From NCBI GenBank assembly GCA_033439765.1, contig JAULSN010000005.1:2061001-2125000 (forward strand): a DNA stretch of 64,000 bases. Direction: 5' to 3'. Positions 10,933 to 21,846 of the stretch are shown here, one piece after another. A model generated the notes under the pieces. It worked only from the letters and a program-made list of their open reading frames with translations. It was not told where the DNA came from and did no database searches. Within the stretch, counting starts at the first letter, position 1, and every line of letters begins with the position of its first letter. This DNA comes from Lasiosphaeria ovina. Its lineage: Eukaryota > Ascomycota > Sordariomycetes > Sordariales > Lasiosphaeriaceae. The position numbers were made by a program, and so were the translations under genes.

Positions 10933-13900
10933 TTATTTTCCGTGTGTTACATTATCCTTCTTCTGCTGCTTGCGCCAACTGACCAAGACGTCGTCGCACA
11001 AGCGCGACATGGGGAACGTGTCCGACATGAGCTTGATCACCGATACGTCGACGCCTACCTCGCGCAGTATCCACTCGCGGATCCGGATCGCCACCAGCGA
11101 GTCGACGCCCAGGCTGGCGACCGGCCGCGCCGGGTCGATCGTAGCCGGGTCCATCTCGAGCAGCTTGCCCAGAGCGATGGCGAAGGCCTTCTCCAACACG
11201 GCTCTTTGCTGGCCCGCGTCGTCGTCGGCGGCGACCTCGGTTAGCTGTGCCTGTACGCTCATCGCCGCCGCACCACGCTCTGCGCTGGCGTCTAAATTAT
11301 CACCCTCGTCGTCCCGGAGATAGCGCGCAAGACGCGGGTCTTGCGGCTGCTGCTTCTCGCCCTCGAACACGGTGCGCAGACCCGTGATGAGCTCACCACC
11401 GGCCGTGCTGTCACTGTCACTGTCACTGTCGCCGTCGCGGACACGGCCGCTGACAACGGCCTCGGCCAGCATCGCGTGCAGATCCGGCTCCGCCTGATTG
11501 TGGTAGCGCGTCCGGAGGGACCTGTTCATGGTCTCGGCGTGCGCGGCGTCGCTGCGATGAATGTAGCCGAAGCCCGTCAGGATGGCGATGTGCAGCACCG
11601 ACGCGGCCAGGCCGCGCCGGCGCCGCTGCCGCACTAGGCCCGTCATGTACTGGTTCGCGGCCGCGTAGGCCGACTGCCCTACGTTCCCGGCGATGGACGT
11701 GATGGACGAGAGGCAGATGAAGAAGTCGAGCGGCTCCTTCTTTTCGTCCTCGCACAAGACGGCGTCTAGGTTCCGAGATCCGGCGACCTTGGGTGCCAGC
11801 ACGGCCGCGAAGTCGTCCCACGGCATATTCTGGAAGAGCCGGTCTCGCAGGATCATGGCCCCGTTCATCACCCCGCCGATGGGAGGCATGTCGGCCCCGA
11901 TGGCGGTGACGGCGGCGCGCAGGCTGGCGAGGTTCGTGATGTCGACGGCCATGGGACGCACGTCGGCGCCGAATTTCCCGGCCATGTGGCCCAGGATGCG
12001 AGACGAAATGTTTGGGTTCCGACTCGTCAGCACCACGTGGCGGGCGCCGTGTTCGACCATCCAGAGGCACACCGAGATGCCCATGTCGCCCGTCATACCG
12101 CAGAGGAGATAGGTCTTGTCGGGTGCGAACAGCCCGCCGTGCTCTAGTGGGGAGACGTCAGCGGTGACGGTCTCGGCCGCGCACCAGTCCACCACGGCTG
12201 TGGGGGAGAGCTGCTGCTCCACGGGCAGCAGTCCGGCCGGAGCCTGCTCAAGCGTCACGACGCTCTCGCCGATGCCACCGCTGCCCATGACGACGTCATG
12301 GTTCTTGGCTAGTTGGTCCAGTCCGCGGACCTCGGAGCCGGCCTGGGCCGTCAGCTCAGCCAAGTCGATTTCATTGATCACGATCGACGGGGCGGAGACC
12401 TCGAAGCCGGCCGCCAGGTCAGCCCAGTCAACTTGCTTGATCTCGATCGACCGGGCAGAGCACATAGCCTTGGCGGCAGCACCACTTTGACTTGTTGAGA
12501 GATTGACAAAGGTCCGCAGGCCCTCGGGAAGCGGAAGATTCAGCAAATCATCCTCCCGCGCGTAGGGATGCACAAACGTCGTCACGCCTGCTGCGCCTGC
12601 GGTCGACGTGGTTTGGAAGATGGCGATGCCCTTCTCGCGGGCCACCACGTCGAGAGCTTCGCCGAGCTGCGCCTGAGCGCCGTGAATCCACGCAGGCCCC
12701 TGGACGCCGAGGAGCAGGCGACTGGCACACGCCCGCGCCAGGAATGTTTGCAGCCATGTCAGGTCGTCGTCGTCGTTGTCCTCGTCCTCGTCCCCTTTGT
12801 CGGACCGCGGCCAGCGCCGCAAGACGTGGTGTTCTTGGGCTATGGAGACAAGGGAGCCGTTTACTCCCGACAGAGCGACGACTTTTTCGCCGGATGCCAC
12901 GTCTCGGCCGATGCACACATGCAATGCCTGTGCTGCTGAAGGCGAGCCGCCGTCGCTGCAGGTGAATCGCTGCAGGGAAGATGCAGTAACCTGCACGCGC
13001 ACCACTCCTTTGCCCCCACCCGGACTGGTTCCCAGCGGCTCGGCTGTCTTCAGCTCCCATGACGCCTCCCGACCACGCTCTAGCACGACAGCCGCCCCTG
13101 GAGACCGAGAAGGCAAGACGACCTGTTGCGTGACTCTGCGTCGCCGTGCGGCGTTCCTCCGATTTGGCGCGTCGAGTGCCAGCACGCGGGGGATGTAGAG
13201 CGCGCCGCCCTCGCCCAGGGCCAGCTCGGGCTCCTGCGTCCAAAGCAAGTCATCTCCGCTTGCCGGGTCGAAGATGGCGAGGCGAAGGAGCATCGTGGCC
13301 AGCAAGGCGGGGCCCCCATCCGGCGACTCCAGCAGCGCCGAGGGTTTGTCGACGTCGAGGAACTGCAGCCGGAGCGACGCGCCGCGTTCGGCCCGCAGCG
13401 TGCTGCCCATGCCGACCACCATGTTGGCGCAAGGATCGTGGCCGGAGCGCGCGCCCGTCGTCACCCAGAGGACGGACCCGGCGGTGGCCATCATGTCCTG
13501 CAGCCCGCGGAAACGCTGCGCCAGATCGCCTTCGTCGCTCTGGAAGACGGGATGGTCCAGCTCGGCCAGGCACAGCACGGCCGAGCCCGGGGTAATGTTG
13601 TGGGCCGTACTCACGGCATCGAGGCCGGGGACGATGGTGACTGTCTTGGGAGACGTGGCGGCTTGCAAGAGACTCTGACACTGGGATGCGAGATTGGAAG
13701 TGATAGCACCGCCCCCAGCCACGATGAAGACGTCGCCAAGCGATGGTGCCAACGTCTCGGGCGTGGCTGCAAGCGGCTCCCGCAGGAGCCGGATCGTGTC
13801 GTCGACCGCGTGCGCCACTATGACGGAGCAGTACGACACCGTCCTCGTGCTCGTCTTGTCCGCGCCCGCGAAGCCGGTGGCCCGGAGGAGCTGGTCCCAG

Positions 13901-16900
13901 CGGTCGAGGTCGACGGTAGGACCGTTGACGCGGCCGTCCTCGAGGCCGACAAAGAAGTCGGGCAGCGCCAGCTTGACAATCTGAGACATGAGGAAGTCGT
14001 CGGTGGGCTCGAGCAGGATCAGCTGGCCGCCCGGACGCAGCATCTGCCGGCAGCGGCGCAGCGAGTCCGGCAGGCTCTTGAGCTTGTGGAGGATCTTGGA
14101 CGCGATGACCACGTCGAAGGTTGCGTCCGGAAAGCCCTGGCTGGCCGGGTCCTTGTCGATGTCCAGCTTCTTGAAGGTCACGTTCTTGTGGTGGCCGTGC
14201 AGGACGCCGGCTCGGTCGAGGACGTCGGTCGATTTGTCGGTGTAGTTGTACGACGCGTACTGCAACTGCTGCTCCTGCAGCGCCTTGAGCACGGCCCCCG
14301 AGGTGCCGCCGGTGCCGGCGCCCACGTCGACAATGTTCATGCGCGGGTACCGGTGCGCGAGCTGCGCGATGAGCGTGGCCGCGTCGCGGTTGGCGGCACT
14401 GTAGCCGATCCCGTCGGCGTACACCCACTCGAGTTGATGGGGAGTCCAGATACGCACCCACGGCGTCATGCTGCGGACGACGGAGATGAGCTTGTCGCCC
14501 ACGGAACGCAGAAAGTCCCAGTGCATCTCGCAGTGGTACCTTTCCTCGTCACTCTTCTGGCTGCTGATGCTCTCCTGCCTCAGAGCCTGTATCATCTCGG
14601 GCGTGTCGTCTCTCCACTCGGGCTTGAATCCCGGCAAGCCCGAGTGTGCGCCGGCCTCGATTTCCGGCAGCAGATGCTCCAGCGCCCACGTCACGTTGCG
14701 CTTGTACGACTTGCTCATGATGAGCATCTCCTGCGGCAGGATGGTGCGGAACTGCCGGAGATAGAAGTAGGACGCGCGAGACAGCACCTCGTACTGCACG
14801 TTCAATTCGTCGGACAGCGTCGCCGCACGCTCCGGTTCGATGCCCGAGTCTGCATCTCGCACCCACCTCGTTCCGGCGTATAGCCAAGCATCACGCTGCT
14901 GCTGGCCTACGGCTGTCAGGCAAATGCCACGGATCTGGACTTTGACCTCGTCGGCCGCACTGAACAGGTCAATGTCACCCACAATGGTGGAGCCGGCTGT
15001 CGAGGTCACCATTGCGTCGGCAGTGAGCTGCTGCTGACTGAGCTTCTCATTTCTGCTCGCGCTCGCAGACAGTCGGCTGTCTGGGGGGATGATCCGGACG
15101 CAGTCGACCCGTGTTGGCAGGTAGAGAGTCGACAGGCGGTCATCGCCCGGGAACGAGAAGGCGGCGAGCAGGCCCTGGGCAGCCGTGTCGACAGGCACAG
15201 GATGCATGCAGGCGTGGAGCGCAGAGGACTCGGGCGGCGAGGACAGGGTCACCGTGGCTCGATGGAGTCGGCGCAGCATGGCTTTGGCCTTGAAGGGGCT
15301 GGCGTACTGCAGGCCAACTTCAGCCAGGCTGGAGTAGAGCTGCTCCATGTCCAGTGCGTCCATCGGCAGGGGCCTGGCACTCTCCCCAGCCCGGCGCGGC
15401 AGGACCTCGTTCTCCTCCTCTTGGCCGAGCCATAGCCGTACCCCTCCCGTGAAGTGGGCAGAAAGTGCCGTCTGCGGCGCGTCCAGCGGCAGCGGCGCGT
15501 CCACGGGTCCGCTGTAGCATGCCACCTGGGCGGTGATGCAGTCGTCCGACTGGCTCGTCACGCGAACGGTAAGCACCACTTCCAGACCGGAATCTTGCTC
15601 GAGGCGCATTGCGCGCACAATGTCGACATCATGGAGCTCGACAAGCCGGACCGGTTTCTGCTTCTTCTCGTCATCGTCGACAGCAAGTTGAAGAGCGGCC
15701 TCGTACGCCATGGACAGGTAGCCCGACGCCGGAAACAAGACTTCTCCCTGGATCACATGTCCCGCCAGCCAAGGAAGCTCCTGCAGCCTGAGCACCTGCT
15801 TCCAGTGCACTTCTCGCTTGCTGTCGCGCGCGCCACCGCCATACACGACAGGATGGCCCAGGAGCTCGTGCCGGCCGTAGCCACGGCGGCCGCCGACGCG
15901 GAAGAGACGAGAGGTCCGCGACTCCTTCCAGATGGGACTGGCATGATTCCACGAGTAGGGCGGCAGACCTTTCAGGACTCTAAGGTCTTCAATTTCCATG
16001 TTGTCGGCGGTATCCTGTTGCAAGGCCCGACGCACGCCGTCAAAGGTGACAATGGGGCGTCCGGTGGGCGGCGACGGGAACAGCGACCAGACAGTACCCA
16101 GGGCTTCCGTGAGGGACTCGACCGCATCCTGCCCTCGCTTCAGGGCGCTGGCGTAGGGCAGCGAGACAAGACCGCCAGTCGACGTCTTGACCGTCTCCTG
16201 TGCCGGTCCCTTGAGCGCGGGGTGCGGTCCGACCTCGAGCGCCAGATCAAAGACGTGGTCTTGGTCCAGCGCCCGCGCCAACGCCTGGCTGAACTTCACC
16301 GGCCGCGTCAGGTTGTCGACCCAGTATTGGCCCTCAAGAAGCCTGCCGTCAGCCTCGTGGTCGTCGTTGTCCCAAACGCTCGAGTACCATCGGCATTGCT
16401 GCTGCTGCTGGCCGCGGCGTTTCTGCGGCGCCTGCAGCTTCACGCCGCATTCCTTCATCGACTCGAGGTACGGGCCGGCGCACGGCTTCATGTGATGCGA
16501 GTGATAGGCCGTGTCGACCTGCAGCACCCGCGCAAACGTGCCCTCCTGCTGCAGGCGCGTAAAGGCCTTGTCGACGGCGTCAGCATCGCCCGCGAGCGTG
16601 CAGCTCGTGTGCGAATTGCTCGCCGCCGCGACCAGGGCGCCGTCGAACTCGGCGCAAAAGGCCGTCGCCTGCTCCCAGCCCATCCCGACGGCCATCATCT
16701 TGCCGCGCTTCCCGAGGCCGGCGCCGGGTCCCTGTGCGCGGTGGGCGTGCAGGCCGCGGTAGTACGCCACGCGGATCGCATCTGCGGCGTCGAGGTAGCC
16801 CGCCGCGTACGCCGCCGCGATCTCGCCCGAGGAGTGTCCGACCACGGCGGCGAACTCGATCCCTGCGGCCCTCAGCGTGTCGACTAGGGCGACCTGGAGC

Positions 16901-19176
16901 GCCGTGCACAGGGGCTGCGAGACGGCTGCTTCGGCGACGCGCGAAGTCCCGCCGCCGGCGAGCAGCTGGTCGGCCAGCCGCCAAGTCGGGCGATCCTCGG
17001 CGGCGGGCAGGGCATCGAGGCTCCGCTGCATGCCGTCGATGGCAGCTCGGAACGGCCCCGAGGCGGAGGCGCCGTGGTAGAGCTCCCGGCCCATAGTCGC
17101 CCACTGCGCGCCCTGGCCGGTGAAGATGCCCAAGATCCGTGGCGGCAGGGCCTCGGGAAAGACCGATTTGACGCCCGCTCGGCGCTCGAGAGACTTGGCT
17201 GCTTCCTCGAGCTTGGAAGCGAGCTGCGCGGCCGTCGAGCAGGCGGAGAAGGAGGCGCGGAAGGCAAATGGGGTGCGCCGGAACAGCGTGTGTGCCAGGG
17301 CCGTGAGGTCGATCTTGTCCGGGTGGGCGCGAAGATGGCTGGCAAGGGCGCTGGCATTTGCGGCCAGAGCGGCACTCGAGTGGGCCGACAGGACGAACGG
17401 CCCGACCGCAGCCTCCTGGGCTTCTTTGACTTTGGGTCCATGGTCACCGTCACCGTCACCGTCACCGTCACCGTCACCGTCACCGTCACCGTCGTCGTCA
17501 CCGGCTTCGGCCTGAGAGGAGGTCGAGGACGAGTCAAAGCCCGAGTCGGAACCATCGGCTCCGGCAGGTCCGGTACCGCCGCCCTCGAAACTCTCGAGGA
17601 TGGCGTGGGCATTCGTGCCGCCAAAGCCGAAGCTGTTGACACTGACTCGTCGCACGCTTCCCTGTGGGACGCTGGGCCAGGGAACCGTCTCGGTCGGGAT
17701 GCGTAGGTTGGTGTAGTACGGCTGGATCTTGGGGTTCAGCTCCTGGAAGTGGAGGTTCGCCGGGATGCGGCCGTGCTGCAGAGCCAACGACGCCTTGAGC
17801 ACCCCCGCGACACCGGCCGTGCCCTCGGTGTGGCCGATTATCGTCTTGATGCTGCCCACCACGAGCTCAGGGTGCTCACATTTGTCGACGTCAGTGTCGC
17901 CGCCATTGGGGAAGAAGACGCTCTGGATCGCTCGGGCTTCGATGGCTAAGGCAGAGAGATGGGAAGATGGTTTGTCAGTGCAGGCCGACCACCAGAGCTG
18001 AACAAGGAACTTGGTTACTTACGGTCGCCCGCCGGCGTGCCGGTGCCGTGAGCCTCAAAGTACTGTGGACGGTCGGATTCTCGCGACGGATCGAGCCCGC
18101 ACCTGGCGTACGTGTCCCGGATGAGCCGCGCCTGCGACTCGTAGCTCGGCATCGTGATGCCCGGCGTCTTTCCGTCCGAATTGACGCCCGTCTCGCGGAT
18201 GACGCACTCGATGTGGTCCCCGTCGGCGATGGCCTGGCTCAGCGTCTTGAGGAAGACGACGCCGAAGCCTTCGCCGCGCGTGTATCCGTCTGCCTGCGAA
18301 TCCCACATAAATGATCTCCCATTCGGCGACAGCATGTTGAGCTAAGGTAAGAGAGGCGTCATTTTCTTCGCGTCAGTAGGTATTATCAAAAAGACGTCTA
18401 GTGGGTGGGTGCAGGTGACAGGTTGGTACGGCTACAAACCTTGGACTCGCTGATGAAGGGCTCGGGACCCAGGATGAGATTCGAGCCGGCCGCAACAGCC
18501 ATGCTAGCCTCGCCATTCCGGAGGGCACAGACTGCCTGGTGCAGGGCGACCAGACTCGACGAACAGGCCGTGTCGAGGGTCACTGACGGACCGCGCCAGT
18601 CGTAAAAGTACGACACCCGATTGGACAAGATCGATGACCCGGTTCCTGTCGCGTGGTACTGAGGCAGGCTATCGATGCCCCGGACCGCTGTATACTGGTA
18701 ATCGTAGAACATGCAGCCGACAAACACAGCTGTAGACGATCCCCGGAGCTGCTGCATCGAGTACCCGGCCGATTCTATGCCCTCGTATACCGTCTCGAGG
18801 AGCAGTCGTTGCTGGGGATCCATGGCCTCGGCTTCCTTGGGGTTGATGGAGAAGAAGTCGCGATCGAAGCCACGGGGATCTTCATCGAGGAGGTAGGCGT
18901 GCTTGACGTTGGTACTCTGGGCTTTTGGTAAGAGACTTCCTCCATTCGCATACCTACGTAAGGGGAAGGGCGGGAGCTTACTCCATGGTGCTGGCTGTCT
19001 GTATGGTAGAATGCCTCGGTGCTGAAGCGGCTCGCTGGTATCTGCTGCACCACATCGCGGGGCGTCTCCAGGAGGTCCCACAGCCGGGACGGCGAGGTCG
19101 CGCCGCCCGGGAGACGGCAGCTGCTGCCTACAATGGCAATGGGCTTGCTTGCGAACATCTCGGGCCGACTACCCAT
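10933..19176 (-). CDS. Highly reducing type I polyketide synthase lacking an ER domain (KS-AT-DH-CMeT-KR-ACP)
   Basis: Iterative PKS that builds a reduced, C-methylated polyketide chain from malonyl-CoA and SAM. Model: exons 19176-18982, 18916-18440, 18341-18023 and 17945-10933, 2667 residues. KS: nucleophile C183 in DTACSSS, H322 in EAHGTGT, H369 in [19 protein letters not shown] and S702 in GHSSG. DH: H1060 in [11 protein letters not shown] and D1250 in VDTAAQ. CMeT: SAM motif VDVGAGTGG near 1537. Residues about 1745-2260 form a degenerate structural/ER region with no NADPH motif. KR: GMTGDMG near 2280, Ser of LSS and Y2424 of [13 protein letters not shown]2613 in LGVDSLVA. The protein stops about 55 residues after the ACP Ser, without TE, reductase or condensation domain. 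The KR and ACP motifs resemble the PKS half of PKS-NRPS hybrids (inference). A (Gly-Asp)n tract sits in the KS-AT linker. The adjacent trans-ER supplies the missing activity. Confidence 0.95.
17443..17490 (-). repeat. (GTCACC)8 hexanucleotide repeat encoding Gly-Asp in the PKS KS-AT linker
   Basis: Eight perfect hexamers on the plus strand, read on the minus strand as a Gly-Asp dipeptide tract around residues 480-500 of the PKS. Flanking DDD codons extend the acidic tract. Confidence 0.92.
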
Positions 19177-19681
19177 GGTGACGCGGGATCGGGATCAGGG
19201 AGGAGATAGACGACAGGCGGGCGAGTCTCGAGACTCTGGGGACCGAGTCTCTTGCTTTGATTCAGGTGATGAAGCGCTGTATATGAGTTGGTCTGGTCCG
19301 AGACTGTTTCCTCGGTCCTCGAACAATCTATAATAATGATACCGCGACGGCGTCGAGCTCGAGAATTGAGGTAGACTATATCAAGCCGGAGGAGTGGATT
19401 CTTGGCCGATCGGGTTAGAAACAAGACGCGTAGTGGACCTTGGCTCCTCCGCCTGGTCGGCCTTCATTTGCAACTGTGGCGACGACATGACAGTGACGGC
19501 TCCGATTCCGGTCCGACAAGATTGAAGAGACACAGGAAGCCTCAAGACGGAACACGGGAGCGGTCGCTGTTCGGATTGCAACCGGTACGTACCGTACAGC
19601 TAACGAGACTTGTCTTGGCCAATGTGGCGTCTACCGCTCCTGATTGGTGCCGATGTGCACTTTACATCGGCATTACCGCTC

Positions 19682-19781
19682 CGGCCCGATCGGAAATTCC
19701 GGCCACTCTTATGTAAGTAAGATCGAGATCGGGACTATTTTGCATCGGCCCGATCGGAAATTCCGGCCGCTCTTATGTAAG
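19682..19781. repeat. Two 36-bp direct repeats with CGG-N5-CCG motif
   Basis: Copies at 19682-19717 and 19746-19781 differ at one base. Each contains CCCGATCGG followed by CGGAAATTCCGG. A further GATCGGGACTA is shared downstream of both. They lie midway in the PKS/trans-ER promoter. Confidence 0.88.
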
Positions 19782-19970
19782 ATCGGGACTACACAGTATA
19801 CACGCACGACGGAACGGGCCTGTTTCTGCGCCGTTCGATTCGTTACTCTTGTGGTTGAGCTGCGTTCTACGAGTCCAGAACACGGACAAGGAATCTAGAG
19901 CAAAGCTGGGTTCAAGTTATGAGAGTGTGATAATGATAATGATATATCCATGAACTCAGAGATTCTCGGG

Positions 19971-19972
<2 letters not shown>

Positions 19973-20001
<29 letters not shown>
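19973..20001 (+). repeat. 29-nt poly(T) tract 38 bp before the trans-ER start codon
   Basis: Uninterrupted T run directly upstream of the ATG at 20040. Long poly(dA:dT) tracts can exclude nucleosomes in fungal promoters; here it may alternatively lie in the 5' UTR. Confidence 0.9.
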
Positions 20002-20039
20002 GAAAACTTCCGCGAGCCTAAGCCTCCCTATCAATCCCA

Positions 20040-20798
20040 ATGCCAGACACCATGAGAGCTCTTGTAGGCGCCGACTCGGGCAGCGGCTACCGCCTCGCCC
20101 AAGACGCCCCAATTCCCGTCCCTCCACGCGGCATGTTGCTTGTCCGCGTCCACTCCGTCGCTTTCAACCCACGCGATGCCAACAAGACGGTCGACTACTC
20201 CTCCAACGCTGCTGCGCCCGCTCCCGGGTCAGTCGGCGGCGGCTGCGACTTCGCCGGCACCGTCGCCCGGCTGGGCGAGGGCGTGACGCGGTTCCAGGTG
20301 GGCGACCGCGTCCTCGCGTACTCCTTCGGCCCAGACGCCACGGACAAGAGCAAAGGAGGCGCCTTTGCCGAGTTCGCGCTGGCCGAGCAAGATAGCAGCT
20401 GCCGCGTGCCCGACGCCGTGGACTTCGCCGAGGCGTGTTCGATCGGCATGGGGCTCGCCGCCGTCGGCCAGCTGTCGATGATGCACGGCGGCGGCGAGGG
20501 CGGCACGAGAGGCGACGACGGCGACAACAACAACACCACTGTGCTCGTCTCCGGCGGCGCGACGCCCACCGGCACCATGGCCACGCAGCTCCTCAAGATG
20601 GCCGGCTACACCCCGATCGTGACCTGCTCGCCCGCCGACAACGCCCTGTGCCGGGAATACGGCGCCGCCGCGTGCTTCGACAGCCACTCGCCGGCCTGCG
20701 GCGCCGACATCCGCGTGCACACCGACAATGGCCTCCTTTACGCGCTGGACTGCATCGCCGATGACGTCTCCATGAAGATGTGCTACGAGGCCATCGGC

Positions 20799-20842
<44 letters not shown>

Positions 20843-21044
20843 GTCGTATTACTTCGGCCTCGAGAAACCCGCTAATGCCATCGCCGTCAAGTACACGCGG
20901 CGGGACGTGAAGGCCGACTGGACGCTCGCCGACGGCGCTCAAGTGTTGGGCGGCGGCCTTGACAATTTACCCGCGGCCTTGGAGGGCTTGGAGACGGGGA
21001 GGGTGCATAATACGAGGAAGCTGATTGTGCCGCTCACGGCGTAG
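20040..21044 (+). CDS. Trans-acting enoyl reductase of the polyketide cluster (LovC-like MDR family)
   Basis: Medium-chain dehydrogenase/reductase that reduces the enoyl intermediates of an ER-less PKS in trans, using NADPH. Single exon, 334 residues, somewhat shorter than LovC-type proteins (about 360). N-terminal GroES-like part: MRALVGAD, NPRDANKTVDY, GCDFAGTVARLG, GDRVLAYSFG, GGAFAEFAL. The nucleotide-binding fold follows with VLVSGGATPTGTMATQLLKM. Near the C-terminus are YALDCIADDVSMKMCYEAIG and YYFGLEKP. The loop between these two, normally a short GG turn, is replaced by a (Gly-Ser)n tract coded by 20802-20843. The gene is divergent from the PKS and shares its promoter, fitting the pairing of such reductases with PKSs lacking ER. 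A second ATG 12 bp downstream is an alternative start. Confidence 0.92.
20802..20843 (+). repeat. (GGCTCC)n hexanucleotide repeat encoding Gly-Ser in the trans-ER
   Basis: Six perfect GGCTCC hexamers plus one GGCTCG, in frame, inserted where related reductases have a short Gly-rich turn. Confidence 0.92.
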
Positions 21045-21846
21045 TACGAGGTACCTAGGTAGTCAGTAGATGATGGGCTGTAGGCTTTATACAGGCATCA
21101 CTCGAGATGATTAGGCCGAATTAGATCTTGGCTCGAACTTTTGGTTGCACGAGTATTGTGTTTATTTGCCTAGAATACTGTTAAACAAGAGTACTCAATC
21201 CGAAGAAAAGTTCAACTTCATACATGATGCTGCCATGTTTCCACCTTTGGTATAATAATAAGCTGAGTCCGCCCGAACTCCGTGATTCCTGAGGTTCGTC
21301 TCGCTTTTCAGGCGTCCGGAGCAGAATGCGACGGTAAGGTAGCCAGCCTACCTTTCGTCCGGCGCTCGAGACTACCTAACGATCGCTGTATTTCCGAGTC
21401 GGAGAGCGTCTAATAACGTAAGCCGGAATCTTCGATCACCGACGACCCAGCCGTACAGTTGCAGGCAGGGCCGACGCGGCTCAACCCCGACGACGCCTGA
21501 TTTCCAGGTTCCACCATGAACTGGTCGGACCCGATCGGTCACCTAGAGGGGCGGCTCAGTCAGCAGCAGTTTCCTTCCAGGTTACGCGTCAGACCGTGCT
21601 CTCGGACGCCGACTTACATCGTTGGTTGATTGCCCCTGAAGTCGGCACAGGTTAGTCTCCGTCTTCAAGTTCAAATTGATTCTTCCGTCTCGGTCGTTTC
21701 CACCCATGACTACCACCTACATTCTCAATTTCATCCAGCCGGCTGCAGGTCTTTCAGTGGGTAGGTAGTCAGCACTGCCCTGCACTCATCTCCGTCGTCT
21801 TCCCAAGCCATCTTGCTCTCTCCTCCCGTGGCACCGAACACGCAAA
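21045..21846. promoter_or_regulatory. Intergenic region and promoter of the cluster hydrolase
   Basis: About 800 bp. At 21422-21476 lies a module GCCGGAATCTTC followed by ATCACCGAC and CCAGCCGTACAG...GGCCGACG, also found in the regulator/MFS promoter at 25583-25652. TCGGACCCGATCGG near 21523-21536 resembles the PKS/ER promoter element. No open frame here looks coding. Confidence 0.6.
21422..21476 (+). promoter_or_regulatory. Shared cluster promoter module, copy 1
   Basis: GCCGGAATCTTC, then ATCACCGAC, a 3-nt insert, CCAGCCGTACAG, TTGCAG and GGCCGACG. The order and orientation match copy 2 at 25583-25652. It lies about 400 bp before the hydrolase ATG. Confidence 0.7.

Larger units (their letters stand above)
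19177..20039. promoter_or_regulatory. Divergent promoter shared by the PKS and the trans-enoyl reductase
   Basis: 863 bp separate the two start codons. The interval holds a perfect palindrome CGGTACGTACCG near 19581-19592, a 36-bp direct repeat (19682-19717 and 19746-19781) each containing CGGAAATTCCGG, and a 29-T run (19973-20001) just before the reductase ATG. CGG triplets facing each other fit binding by Zn2Cys6 regulators, one of which is encoded in the cluster; actual binding is inference. Confidence 0.6.

Noticed and set aside
13126..14883. 585-codon open frame on the plus strand inside the PKS
   Set aside because: Antisense shadow of the GC-rich PKS coding strand; no motifs, and the PKS frame beneath it is certain.
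19681..19790. Transposon or inverted-repeat element in the PKS/ER promoter
   Set aside because: The repeat is direct, 36 bp, with no target-site duplication or coding content; a regulatory reading is simpler.
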